Assembly (NCBI RefSeq): GCF_002356295.1
Contig: NZ_AP018042.1
Span: 620,001-684,000, forward strand
Direction of reading: 5' to 3'
Source: Labilibaculum antarcticum
GTDB lineage: Bacteria; Bacteroidota; Bacteroidia; Bacteroidales; Marinifilaceae
DNA length: 64,000 nt
Shown: positions 36,955-45,725 of the stretch, piece after piece
How the letters are laid out: every line of letters starts with the position of its first letter
Position numbering within the stretch: position 1 is the stretch's first letter
The notes under the pieces: generated by a model
Told to the model about the DNA's origin: nothing
Database searches by the model: none
What the model saw: the letters and a program-made list of their open reading frames with translations, nothing else
Translations under genes and position numbers: made by a program

Positions 36955-39861
36955 TTAGTGTATGTAGTTCAAAACAGCCAGGTGATTCGCAATCTGCCTG
37001 TAAACCAATGGATTTATAAGATAAACCTCATTCCTTTTAATTAAAATTCCATCGTCGGTAAAGACCATTAAATGAGCAAAACTTTCCTCCTTTTCCCAAT
37101 CAAAAATAGCTGCATGCTCCTCCAGCAAAAGACCTCCGTGAAGAACCAAGGCATGCAAAGTGGTTATTTGAGAAGGACTTAGCGTGTTGAAAAAAGAATA
37201 CTCTAAATGTTTGTACTGCAAATAGAAATTATTGTCCTCGACACTTATCACCGATCGCATCCAGAACAACAAGGCCAATGAAAGATTGTTTTCAGCAAAT
37301 TTGTACAAGCGGTTAAAATAATCTTCGTGCAAATAAGTCTGTTTCTCTGCCTCCGACATTCTTTTATAAGATCGTTTCGGATGAAATTCTGTCGGGGGTA
37401 AAAAGTTAAGTTTGAAGCCGCTAAACTTATGCCGTTTAATAATTATCTCGGTTAGCTGCTCCTTATTCAAGCTATCCAGGTTTACAACATATCCAAAATA
37501 ATCACTCATCTTTAAGGTATAATCAAGGTACTTGAATGTGTAAAGCAAACAGGTACTCAACCAATAAATACGCGAATTGGTTTGTGATATCAACCTGAAA
37601 AACTGCGATAGATTTTTAAAACCATGACGTTTCCGAAGAAATAATTGATGAACATTCTCAATAACAATTATTCTACGCCCCTTCAGCTCTTGAATTTTTT
37701 CTATCAATTCGTCAATCGATTCAAATTTTAAATCTTTGAAAACAGTTTTCAAAAACAGAATAAAATCTTCTTCACTGCTAATTTTACGATCCAAACTGAA
37801 TCTGTAAAAAGGATATTGATGCCCAAATTTATCTTCAAAAACATTCACTACCGAAGTAATTCCACTGCCATTTTCTCCCACCAAACAAGTCGGTGCAAAC
37901 TTTGCATTTGTCCAGTTGCTATAAGCAATTTCAAGTTGTTGAATAACCTTAGGTCTCTCAATTCGAAATTTTGCATTTGCTATGGGCGCAATTTTAAATA
38001 AGCGTTGGTACATTAAGGGCAAACGTGCAATTGCTATTTCTGTTTCCGACAAGTAATTGGATAATTCACTGCCAATGGTTTCCTTTTTTTCGGATAAGCC
38101 CAAAACTTTACGATATGCCGTATATTTTAATCGGGCCTGCTTATTCAAATCAAGAATTCGCGCCTGAGATCTACTCAAAACATCTTTTAAAAAAGACAAG
38201 CCGTTAATCAGAAGATTTTTAGCATTTCGGATTCTTTTTTTCCGAATCATCTCCGTCTGCTTCTGATCTAAATTATCTGGTAAGATAGCAGAGCTAATCT
38301 CTGCTATAAAGCTGCTATTTATCTTGTTGATTTGGTCTATTACCTCTCTTGACAGCTCTACATTGTATTGCCTGTTTTCTTTTGCTTTCTGAACAGCCCG
38401 CTCAATACCTTCCCCAAATTCCGAAAGCTGATTGATTCCCCCCTCAAGATCCTCGGCATTGTAATATTCCAAGGCATACTCCACGATTCCAGACAATTCA
38501 CTTGTATTGGATAAAGTCTTCTGCATGCCATTTATTAAAGCCTCCTTCTGAATAAAAAGCGGATTCTCAATCGATTCATTTAAACAACCACTCACAATAT
38601 CCATCACATTTGTTTCCCGAAGCTTAGGGACTCTTGAATTTTTATTCCAGCCTTTTCGGGAGGGAAGTAAATAACTCGATGGTATTGATTCAATTTCTTT
38701 GATGCAGTTTGATGTCAAAAGATCAAAATGCAGCGAAAAATCCGTTTCCATTAACTTCTCAATGTAATTGGGAATTCGCTCAGCAAGTAATTGTTTCGAC
38801 AGCAAATTATCCTGAACATCTTGCAGGTCGCTCTCGTTCTCAATTTTTTCAGACGCTTTCTCCAGATTACTCACAAAAAAAGCATCCGATGCGAGCAAAA
38901 CCTCATCGAGAATGCTTTTAATCTTAACTTCTGATTGATTAAAGATATTGGTAATGGCTAAATTCGAAAATCGAACTTCGTAAACAAGTCGCCAATGCTC
39001 AAACAAAGCAAATGCCCGGCTGCTGTAATTGGCAAATAATTGCTGCTGATTCTTTAAAATCTTACTTGCTCTTTTAGTCAACTTTCGCGATTGAATCTTA
39101 CTGGAAGGAAACTCTAAAGTACCTGCTTTTGCATGCAATTCGGCATACAATAAATCCAGAGCCTCTTTCATCTCTTTAAAATGCAATTCAATTTCAATCT
39201 TTTTGGCTCCTATCTGCTGGCTTAGTTCTGTTAACTGTTGAGTAAAATCATTTTCAATCCATTTGCTATTTACAAGCAGGTTAGCTTCTATTTGTTTATC
39301 GATTTCCTTTATCGATTGAAAAATATTCTGTCGAAATGATAGAACATCCTCAACAATAGGATTCGCATCTTCTAACAAATGCACAAAATAGATCAATTCA
39401 GCCAACTGTTGACGATGAATTTTATGCTTCCAGAAATTTTTAGGTATTGCTTCCTTTTTAATTAATTTCCGAAATAAATTCCTGACACTCAGCAATCCCC
39501 AATTGATTTTAAGGAAGAACAATTTCCCCAACTTTCTTGTTTTCAAGACTATTCCATCCGAAGGCAAAGCATAAAACCGATCCTTATCCTGAACCTCATC
39601 AACCTGCTCCTCAAAACCAGAAATATATTCCCTAATCTCTGCAAACTGATCGAAAAATTCAGAAACATCAAACTTATTTATCTCATGAAAATTATCGTGA
39701 ATATATTTTTTAAATTCCTCACTACTCTTTCGGTAGCCGGATAAATCATCAGAGATATCCTTGCTTTTTTCAATCGAACCGATCGTTTCCTGTAAAGTAG
39801 ATATCATGCTCTCAACGGGATGAAGAGAGCTTAGTAATTTGGATGTGTATTTGCTGTACAT
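36955..39861 (-). CDS. Large coiled-coil protein with degenerate P-loop ATPase domain
   Basis: A 968-residue protein of no recognised family. Residues 1-600 are helical with long coiled-coil segments and no clear TM helix. Residues about 650-860 resemble an AAA/STAND P-loop domain: the Walker A position reads CLVGENGSGITS, with Ile where Lys is essential, and the Walker B-like strand is RRIIVIENVHQLF. The C-terminus (LSPSQITTLHALVLHGGLLL to the end) looks like a winged helix. It is upstream of and probably co-transcribed with an MscS channel. A scaffold or non-hydrolysing nucleotide sensor controlling the channel is inference. Confidence 0.7.
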   Translation of the reverse strand: MYSKYTSKLLSSLHPVESMISTLQETIGSIEKSKDISDDLSGYRKSSEEFKKYIHDNFHEINKFDVSEFFDQFAEIREYISGFEEQVDEVQDKDRFYALPSDGIVLKTRKLGKLFFLKINWGLLSVRNLFRKLIKKEAIPKNFWKHKIHRQQLAELIYFVHLLEDANPIVEDVLSFRQNIFQSIKEIDKQIEANLLVNSKWIENDFTQQLTELSQQIGAKKIEIELHFKEMKEALDLLYAELHAKAGTLEFPSSKIQSRKLTKRASKILKNQQQLFANYSSRAFALFEHWRLVYEVRFSNLAITNIFNQSEVKIKSILDEVLLASDAFFVSNLEKASEKIENESDLQDVQDNLLSKQLLAERIPNYIEKLMETDFSLHFDLLTSNCIKEIESIPSSYLLPSRKGWNKNSRVPKLRETNVMDIVSGCLNESIENPLFIQKEALINGMQKTLSNTSELSGIVEYALEYYNAEDLEGGINQLSEFGEGIERAVQKAKENRQYNVELSREVIDQINKINSSFIAEISSAILPDNLDQKQTEMIRKKRIRNAKNLLINGLSFLKDVLSRSQARILDLNKQARLKYTAYRKVLGLSEKKETIGSELSNYLSETEIAIARLPLMYQRLFKIAPIANAKFRIERPKVIQQLEIAYSNWTNAKFAPTCLVGENGSGITSVVNVFEDKFGHQYPFYRFSLDRKISSEEDFILFLKTVFKDLKFESIDELIEKIQELKGRRIIVIENVHQLFLRKRHGFKNLSQFFRLISQTNSRIYWLSTCLLYTFKYLDYTLKMSDYFGYVVNLDSLNKEQLTEIIIKRHKFSGFKLNFLPPTEFHPKRSYKRMSEAEKQTYLHEDYFNRLYKFAENNLSLALLFWMRSVISVEDNNFYLQYKHLEYSFFNTLSPSQITTLHALVLHGGLLLEEHAAIFDWEKEESFAHLMVFTDDGILIKRNEVYLINPLVYRQIANHLAVLNYIH

Positions 39862-39985
39862 AGTTTATGTGATCATTAATAGCATGATTTAAAATACAAA
39901 AAATACCTGATATACCAACATCATTATAAATGGAGAAATTTACCTGCGGATTTAAGATACAAACCTTCACCAGATGAAGATAACT

Positions 39986-40356
39986 TTTTACTTGGATGAC
40001 TAAAATCACCACGCATATGAGACTTTTTTTTGCTTGGTGAGCTCAAATCGCCACGCATATAAGACAACTTCCTGATTGGTGGGCTCATCTGTAACTCATA
40101 CGCGACTTCCTTTTACTTGGTGGACTCATATGAAACTCATGCGAGACTTTCTTTTACTTGGTGGACTCATCTGAAACTCATGCGAGACTTTCTTTTACTT
40201 GGTGGCCTCATCTGAAACTCATACGCGACTTCCTTTTACTTGGTGGACTCATATGAAACTCATGCGGAACTTTCTTTTACTTGGTGGTCTCATCTGAAAC
40301 ACATATGAGACATTTTTTTGCTTGATGAGCTCATATGAAACTCATACGGGACATTT
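39986..40356. repeat. 41-bp tandem repeat array, about nine copies
   Basis: Units begin with (T)TTTACTTGGTGG and contain CTCATNTGAAACTCATRCGNGAC. Unit starts are near 39986, 40028, 40070, 40111, 40152, 40193, 40234, 40275 and 40316; the last five spacings are exactly 41 bp. The first copies are more diverged than the central ones. No frame is open across the array. It follows the start of the 968-residue gene on the minus strand. Confidence 0.9.
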
Positions 40357-40377
40357 TTACACTTCGCTACTAATAGC

Positions 40378-40570
40378 TAACAAATTATATATCGGCATTC
40401 AGGTTTAGAAATTAGTCGATGCAAACTTAGGGAGGTAAACCGCTCAAGGGGATAAAAACCGCCTTGAGGGTGTTATTGGAATTACCCTGTCAGTGCTTAC
40501 AAAGCCTGACAGCGGTTTAATGGGTACCATAAAAAAAGGCCAAACTGGGAGCTTGGCCTGTTGGGTTTTG
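40378..40570. repeat. Dispersed intergenic element, copy 1 (with hairpin)
   Basis: It shares the core RGGNARGYAAACCGCTCAAG...GGATAA and a terminal hairpin with copies near 43.3, 44.9, 47.6 and 49.5 kb. The hairpin arms GGCCAA and TTGGCC (40538-40543 and 40553-40558) follow an eight-A run, so on the minus strand it resembles a terminator for the glyoxalase gene. Confidence 0.65.
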
Positions 40571-40594
40571 ACGATTAATCTGCATAAAAGAAAA

Positions 40595-40697
40595 GTATTG
40601 CCGCTCTCACTTGTGGTGATGGTACCGATTTATTGCATGCACTGAGAGCCTAACTTTGAGTGAGTCCCTCAACAAAACACTAAAACGATGGCAATAC
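40595..40697. other. Compact multi-stem element, candidate structured RNA or MITE
   Basis: An 8-bp closing stem (40595-40602 with 40690-40697) encloses two hairpins. The first has stems 40603-40609/40643-40649 and 40616-40621/40636-40642 with one bulge; the second pairs 40656-40660 with 40668-40672. The closing and first stems abut, as in a junction. It ends 17 bp from the glyoxalase stop. Strand, expression and family are unknown. Confidence 0.45.
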
Positions 40698-40713
40698 GTC
40701 TAATTTAGATCTC

Positions 40714-41094
40714 TTAGCTTCTTATAATCTCAATCTTATATCCATCAGGATCCGTAATGAAATAGTATTTAGGTTTTTCACCTGGCAAGCCTTTAAGGTC
40801 TGTTGTTTCGATCCCCATATTTTTATGAAATTCACGAGATCCTTCCAAATCACTAACGGTCAATGCAAAGTGACTAAATCCATTTCCTATCTCATAGGGT
40901 TTTTCGGTATCATAATTATGGGTAATCTCTATTTCAAAATTTTTATTTTCATCACTAAGGTACACGAGAGTGAACTTATAATCAGGATAATCCAGTCTCT
41001 TTACTTCCTCCAAAGACAATGCTTTTTTATAAAAATCTACTGATTTGTCTAAATCCATTACTCTGATACAGGCATGTTCTAATTTGTATTTCAT
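40714..41094 (-). CDS. gloA: Lactoylglutathione lyase-like glyoxalase (VOC family)
   Basis: A 126-residue metalloenzyme with two VOC beta-alpha-beta-beta-beta units. Metal ligands are visible: His in KLEHACIRV, Glu in FEIEITHNY, His in GFSHFALTV and Glu in GYKIEII near the C-terminus, matching GloA. It would detoxify methylglyoxal as a thiol adduct; the thiol partner in this lineage may not be glutathione. A full AGGAGG (41102-41107) lies seven bases before the ATG, unusual for Bacteroidota. Confidence 0.9.
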   Translation of the reverse strand: MKYKLEHACIRVMDLDKSVDFYKKALSLEEVKRLDYPDYKFTLVYLSDENKNFEIEITHNYDTEKPYEIGNGFSHFALTVSDLEGSREFHKNMGIETTDLKGLPGEKPKYYFITDPDGYKIEIIRS

Positions 41095-41243
41095 TGTTTT
41101 TCCTCCTCAAGCTTAATTTCTTTTATTATTCTTCTATGATTTTAAAAAAGGATAACACAGATCACTTTTTGTCCCCTTGATTATTCCATAGATTCATTTT
41201 ATAAAATGAATCAGTACAAAAATAGTAGAGATTTTCTGATAAA

Positions 41244-41497
41244 TAATGACTCTGCAAGTAAATTATGAACTTCTTGAAGCTATTTAGCTATTCTTAACAT
41301 TTGCATAGAAAAAAATATCTGCTCTTCATATCAAGCATAACGGTCTTACCTTTTATTCTACTATACCTATCCCATAAAGCGAATCCACATGAAAATAAAA
41401 ACATGAAGAAAAAGATTTCAAGGACATGTATGATTCCAATTCTGAATTAGCACTTGAACGCCTTATCCAAATTGATTGTTTGCCTTTACAAAACCAC
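41244..41497. repeat. Direct duplication, copy A (upstream flank of cyclase stop)
   Basis: About 250 bp are repeated at 43013-43250. Identity is complete over roughly 41357-41480 and lower outside. A 34-codon frame (41426-41530) starts MYDSNSELALERLIQIDCLP here and shares its first 22 residues with the frame in copy B. The rest of the 437-bp gap (41095-41531) shows nothing else. Confidence 0.85.
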
Positions 41498-41531
41498 TAC
41501 GGCTTGAATAAATGCCTGTTTTACCGTTGAA

Positions 41532-42596
41532 CTATGATTTAACGGAATAGAATTTAATATTTTCAGTTTTACCACGTAAGGGCAAGTCACTAAGTAATTT
41601 AAAATTATAGCCATTGGCAGATTGAATTTGATCGATCACATTCTGTGTTATAATCAACTTCTCATTAAACTCATTGCACTTTTTCTCTAAACGGGCAGCT
41701 GTATTTAATACGTCGCCATGATATGCGATTTCACGTTTTATATCTCCGATTTCAGTTGCAGTTACAATCCCTACATCCATACCGGCTTTGAAGATAGGTA
41801 TTTCGCCATATTTTGACTTAAAATATTCTTTTTGCCGGTTAAGTATATCGCTGAATTCAAAAAATGCGTTCAGGCAATTAAGTTCGCGAAACCCTTCTTT
41901 CTTGCTCCAGAATAGAATTACCTCATCGCCAGCATATTGATAGACCCTCGCATTAAATTTCTGAATAACCGGAGTTAATTCATGAACACACTCTTTTATA
42001 AATTTACTGTATTCAATATGTCCTAATTTTTCGGCCAGACTTGTTGAGTTTTTAAGATCCACAAAGAGAAAGATTAATTCTTCATTTCGGGGATGATAGT
42101 ATTTACCTGTTAATAGATCGATAAGCAAACCAGGACCAAGTTTCTGATTGATGTAAAGGATAAAATTCAATATCAGGATAAACGATGCGTAATAGAGCAC
42201 GCCGGATATATAAAACTTAGCGGATAGTAAAGCTTGAAATTTCTCCATCTGCTCTTGAGGGACTAATTCAAAAAATAAAAACAATTCGAAAATCAGCAAA
42301 CACACGATAATTAGCCCAATCAGGTACAAAGCACTTTTCAATAAAATATTAAAACCAAAACTTTTTCTTCTGAAGATCTGTTTTTCCGTCAATTGGTTAA
42401 CGAGAATAAAAAGAATTCCAAGTAAGATTCCTGAAAATATTACCTCAAGGTGCCAAATATTAGTGTCAAAATATTCTTTTAAGACTCCCTCTTGTATGAA
42501 ATCCTCTACTCCAAAGTACGAGAAAATGGCATACATGTATAGGACAAGAATAAACGACAATATTATAATAAGCCATTCTCTTAAGTTCGTTCTCAT
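41532..42596 (-). CDS. Membrane-anchored class III nucleotidyl cyclase
   Basis: A 354-residue protein. Four hydrophobic segments (about 8-28, 45-63, 84-110 and 130-150) precede a class III cyclase catalytic domain (about 170-345). The two metal-binding aspartates are in LFVDLKNSTSLAE and YAGDEVILFW. The transition-state Asn and Arg are in HGDVLNTAARLE. This suggests membrane-linked cAMP (possibly cGMP) production. A near-identical direct repeat flanks the gene on both sides, which is unusual. No cyclic-nucleotide-binding protein is adjacent. Confidence 0.88.
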   Translation of the reverse strand: MRTNLREWLIIILSFILVLYMYAIFSYFGVEDFIQEGVLKEYFDTNIWHLEVIFSGILLGILFILVNQLTEKQIFRRKSFGFNILLKSALYLIGLIIVCLLIFELFLFFELVPQEQMEKFQALLSAKFYISGVLYYASFILILNFILYINQKLGPGLLIDLLTGKYYHPRNEELIFLFVDLKNSTSLAEKLGHIEYSKFIKECVHELTPVIQKFNARVYQYAGDEVILFWSKKEGFRELNCLNAFFEFSDILNRQKEYFKSKYGEIPIFKAGMDVGIVTATEIGDIKREIAYHGDVLNTAARLEKKCNEFNEKLIITQNVIDQIQSANGYNFKLLSDLPLRGKTENIKFYSVKS

Positions 42597-42679
42597 ATTA
42601 TATGGTTATATGACGCCCAAGGGCTCGCATATGAAATGCAAGGGATTTTGAAACTCTTACCTATCCTGTTTGCACTGAG

Positions 42680-42741
42680 CCAAATCTACATTTATACGTA
42701 AATTTAATGTTTTAAACTTGATCGTCAAATTGTAGATTTGG
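42680..42741. other. Long-loop inverted repeat upstream of cyclase
   Basis: Perfect 11-bp arms CCAAATCTACA (42680-42690) and TGTAGATTTGG (42731-42741) are 40 bp apart, extendable past one bulge. It lies 84 bp before the cyclase start and could be a regulator site or a cruciform. The stretch 42742-43012 shows no recognisable gene. Confidence 0.5.
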
Positions 42742-43012
42742 TGGTGCTTACTGATCAAACAAACTTATCGTAAACTACTCTGTCAGCCTAGCATTTTACA
42801 ATGCATTGTTGGGCTTACCTATTTATTCCGGTTATTGTGATTTTGTATGATGGCCGGTTCTAGTTTACCAATTGCTTTTTGCCTTTTCTCTCCGGCCTTT
42901 GGCTTTAACCCAAATAGAAACCTGGTAATATTATTTGTCTGAATTAGTTTATACAAAATAACCGACAGGAATAGCAGTAAATGCGATAATTAAAAACTTA
43001 ATATACGGACTC

Positions 43013-43250
43013 AGTTAGTAAATTATGAGCTTCTTGATTCTATTTAGCTATTCTTAACTTTTGCATAGCAAAAATATATGCTCTTCAGATCAAGCATTAC
43101 GGTCTTGTCTTTTGTTCTACTATACCTATCCCATAAAGCGAATCCACATGAAAATAAAAACATGAAGAAAAAGATTTCAAGGACATGTATGATTCCAATT
43201 CTGAATTAGCACTTGAACGCCTTATCCAAATTGATTGCTTGCCCTTACAA
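43013..43250. repeat. Direct duplication, copy B
   Basis: This is the second copy of the sequence at 41244-41497, about 1.77 kb away in the same orientation. The two bracket the cyclase gene. Copy B runs straight into dispersed-element copy 2. Confidence 0.85.
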
Positions 43251-43319
43251 ACTGCTCAAGAGGTTAAAAACCGTCTTGTTAGTATTAATGAAAGAATCCT
43301 GTCATGGGTAAATCGGTAA
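43185..43319 (+). CDS. Possible 44-aa protein or gene remnant
   Basis: A short frame reads MYDSNSELALERLIQIDCLP and ends ERILSWVNR. Its composition is protein-like and helical. Five protein-like codons upstream (EEKDF) suggest it may be the 3' tail of a longer lost gene. Its first 22 residues recur at 41426. No ribosome-binding site is obvious and the family is not recognised. Confidence 0.3.
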   Translation: MYDSNSELALERLIQIDCLPLQTAQEVKNRLVSINERILSWVNR

Positions 43320-43370
43320 GATAAAAACAGCCCAAACTGAGAGTTTAGGCTGTGGGGGCTTAAAGTTTAG
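43251..43370. repeat. Dispersed intergenic element, copy 2
   Basis: It contains AACTGCTCAAGAGGTTAAAA, AGAATCCTGTCA and GGTAAATCGGTAAGATAAAA, all shared with copy 3. The hairpin at 43327-43353 pairs ACAGCC with GGCTGT and AAACT with AGTTT around one mismatch. It is positioned as a minus-strand terminator about 190 bp beyond the PstS-like gene. Confidence 0.75.
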
Positions 43371-43540
43371 AATATCCAAAGCAGGCGGTCACGAAACTAT
43401 TCGCCACCAAACCTAAATGGTGAATACCTGTGCCTCACATCTTTATTATCAACACACTTACCTTCATCGCTTTTGTTGAATGGTCGTGCTTTATTTCTTT
43501 TTTCAGATCGAAAATGGGCTAACGAGATCTTTCGTTTATG

Positions 43541-44506
43541 TTAATTTTCAATATATGAAAGACAGCGTTGTATTTCACTTGACCGAAGTTCCATATATCC
43601 CATTTCAGGAACTATTTTCTGCCCGTCAATTATAGTCCATTTTAAAAAATCATATAATTCTTTCGTTGAAGGTTTTTGTGATGCTACAAATTGTAGAGGT
43701 CTGTTCAATATGCAAGGATATTTACCTAACCACATTGCTCGTTGCAATTCTGTAAAGTTTTCGTAAAAATTCTCTTTCATATCAAGACTTCCATTTTGAT
43801 TCAGATCTAATGGGATGATTCCGATGTCATCCCGAAACTCTTTTGATTCAGGATCAAAAGAGTAAATAAAATTGCAGTAACCAATTGCAAGAGAATCGCC
43901 TTTGATGGCTTCTATTAACTGATTTTCCCCGAGAATACCAGTTCCACTCATCTTTTGGTCATCCAGCCATAAAAATTTTGATAATATATCTGTAGCACCT
44001 GCTTGGTCAGAACGAAAATAAACGGATACTGGTTGTTTTCCCGGCTCTCCAAAAAGATTACCCCAAGAAGTTATTTCACCGGTAAACAATTTTGACATAT
44101 CGTCTTTTTTAATCCCCGCTTCCAAAATTTGAGACCAATACGGATTTTTTTTATTGACTATCATAACAACTGAGAGTTTGGCTACTGGCAGTATCCAAAC
44201 CGCTGACTCTAACTTGTCAGGTAGTTCTGACGAAATCATCAACAAATCGGTTTTATCTGAATAAATTTCAGAAAGTACTTCTCCAGAACCAACAGGAGAT
44301 AAATTAAATAAAACCAAGGGATGAATTTTCTGATATTCAGTAATCCACCGTTGTACAAGGGGCATCAGCGCATAAGCTCCTTTTATGTTTATTTCTCCTT
44401 TATGAGTTGGCAAAGATTCCTTTTCCTGCTGTTGCTGCGGTGTTTTATTTACACATCCTATCGTTAAAAATATTATAAAAATAAAAACACATCTTATTGC
44501 TTTCAT
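43541..44506 (-). CDS. PstS-like substrate-binding lipoprotein
   Basis: A 321-residue lipoprotein (signal ending FLTIGC). It has the PstS/PBP-like phosphate-binding fold: GEINIKGAYALMPLVQRW, LSPVGSGEVLSEIYSDKTDL, LFTGEITSWGNLFGEP and FRSDQAGATDILSKFLW. No pstC, pstA, pstB or phoU gene is adjacent, so it is an orphan. It could supply a distant Pst transporter or bind another anion. The family is confident but the ligand is not. Confidence 0.82.
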   Translation of the reverse strand: MKAIRCVFIFIIFLTIGCVNKTPQQQQEKESLPTHKGEINIKGAYALMPLVQRWITEYQKIHPLVLFNLSPVGSGEVLSEIYSDKTDLLMISSELPDKLESAVWILPVAKLSVVMIVNKKNPYWSQILEAGIKKDDMSKLFTGEITSWGNLFGEPGKQPVSVYFRSDQAGATDILSKFLWLDDQKMSGTGILGENQLIEAIKGDSLAIGYCNFIYSFDPESKEFRDDIGIIPLDLNQNGSLDMKENFYENFTELQRAMWLGKYPCILNRPLQFVASQKPSTKELYDFLKWTIIDGQKIVPEMGYMELRSSEIQRCLSYIEN

Positions 44507-44769
44507 AGTATTGATTATTAATTTGTTAAAAAGAAGACCTATACTTAAAATTACAAAATATCTTTATATTTTGTACGGTAATTATTCAGATAATTATATG
44601 TTCTGTGATGTCATCAGGTTAATTATTCGAGAAGTTTCTTTTTCAACTTTTATTTTGAATTCGTCTTTTCATCACTGTTCTATATCAAGCACTCTGTTTT
44701 AAATTTTCTTGGACCTTTTTTTGCAACATTAGTATGATAATTGTAAGAATGAACACTAATTGAATTTAA

Positions 44770-45005
44770 ATTGTGAATGGACGAAACAAACATCGTTTAA
44801 CAAAAGATTTAATCCGTAATAAAATAAGAAGAACTTGCCAAAACACTAACCAAATGTAGCAATTCAGCTACATAAAATTGGGGAAGCAAACCGCTTAGGA
44901 GGTTAAAACCTGTCTTGAGAGTACCAATGGAAGAATCCTGTCAGTGGTAAATCGCTAAGATAAAAAAAGCCCAAACTGAGAGTTTAGGCTGTGGGGTTTT
45001 AACGG
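44770..45005. repeat. Dispersed intergenic element, copy 3 (most complete)
   Basis: It has all blocks of the family: ACGAAACAAACATCGTTTAA, AACAAAAGATTTAATCC, AATAAAATAAGAAGAACTTG, CAAACCGCTTAGGAGG and the hairpin 44968-44990 between an A-run and GGGGTTTT. It lies 60 bp beyond the stop of the stress-protein gene. The remaining 44507-44769 shows no supportable gene. Confidence 0.8.
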
Positions 45006-45064
45006 AATCTAAGCTTAATTTACAAAAAAGTAGTTAGAAGCAATAGTACTTCAAATCTTCTTTA

Positions 45065-45346
45065 TTAAAACAAGGATGCAATTTTTGAAAATCCTTCTTT
45101 AAATGAATCTGCTGCCGATGAAAAAGCATTTTTCACGTCTTCCCATTTGTCATCCGTTGCATTTTCCAGCTCGGAGTATTTTGCTTTAAGATCAGCCTTC
45201 TTTGTTTCTAAATCTTTAAGGGTCTCCTCGTATTTAGATTTAACATCATCTTTTGTCGACTCTTTTTTTGCCTTAAATTCATTGATTTTGGCCGAAACTT
45301 CATCAATCGTTTGATTTGCTTTTGCTTTGAATTCTTCTTTGTTCAT
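45065..45346 (-). CDS. Small coiled-coil stress-type protein (sll1863-like)
   Basis: A 93-residue soluble protein made of charged heptad-like helix (MNKEEFKAKANQTIDEVSAK, DLETKKADLKAKYSELEN) with an amphipathic C-terminal helix (ADSFKEGFSKIASLF). It resembles the sll1863/YtxH-like stress proteins. A strong AAGGAG (45353-45358) precedes the ATG by six bases, suggesting high expression. Dispersed element copy 3 supplies a hairpin after it. Function is unproven. Confidence 0.75.
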   Translation of the reverse strand: MNKEEFKAKANQTIDEVSAKINEFKAKKESTKDDVKSKYEETLKDLETKKADLKAKYSELENATDDKWEDVKNAFSSAADSFKEGFSKIASLF

Positions 45347-45589
45347 TTTTTTCTCCTTTGTGCATTTTTCATGCTTTAATTATGCCTATAATTATGGATT
45401 TTCGGCTAACTCCTACTGTTACTTCATTTTTTTACAGTGTATTCTTCCATTTGCTTCAATGGTTATGAATAGGTATTTATATTTCTTTTATTCATCTTAA
45501 AACATACACTTATACACCTCTTAGAGTAATGTCAATGTATACAGCTAGCCGTATAGGCCAGTCAGGTACAAATATTACGTCCCCCCCCC

Positions 45590-45725
45590 GAATCTACGAA
45601 ACAATAATTTATTAACAAAAGATTTAATGAGTAATAAGACAAAAAGAACTTTTTAAAACGCTGACAAATCTTCTACTTTTCCAGAATTTAGCAATTAGCC
45701 GGTTTGCTTTAGTGAAGTATTTTAA
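45590..45725. repeat. Dispersed intergenic element, copy 4 (5' part) after a C9 tract
   Basis: GAATCTACGAAACAATAATT, TTAACAAAAGATTTAAT and AAAAAGAACTTTTTAAAACG match copies 3 and 6. A run of nine C residues (45581-45589) abuts its left end. No hairpin follows. The rest of the 787-bp gap (45347-46133) holds no supportable gene. Confidence 0.65.

Noticed and set aside
39986-40356. 41-bp array as a CRISPR
   Set aside because: Units are contiguous without distinct spacers and no cas genes are present.
45581-45589. C9 homopolymer as a phase-variation switch
   Set aside because: It is not within or clearly upstream of any gene; slippage there has no obvious target.
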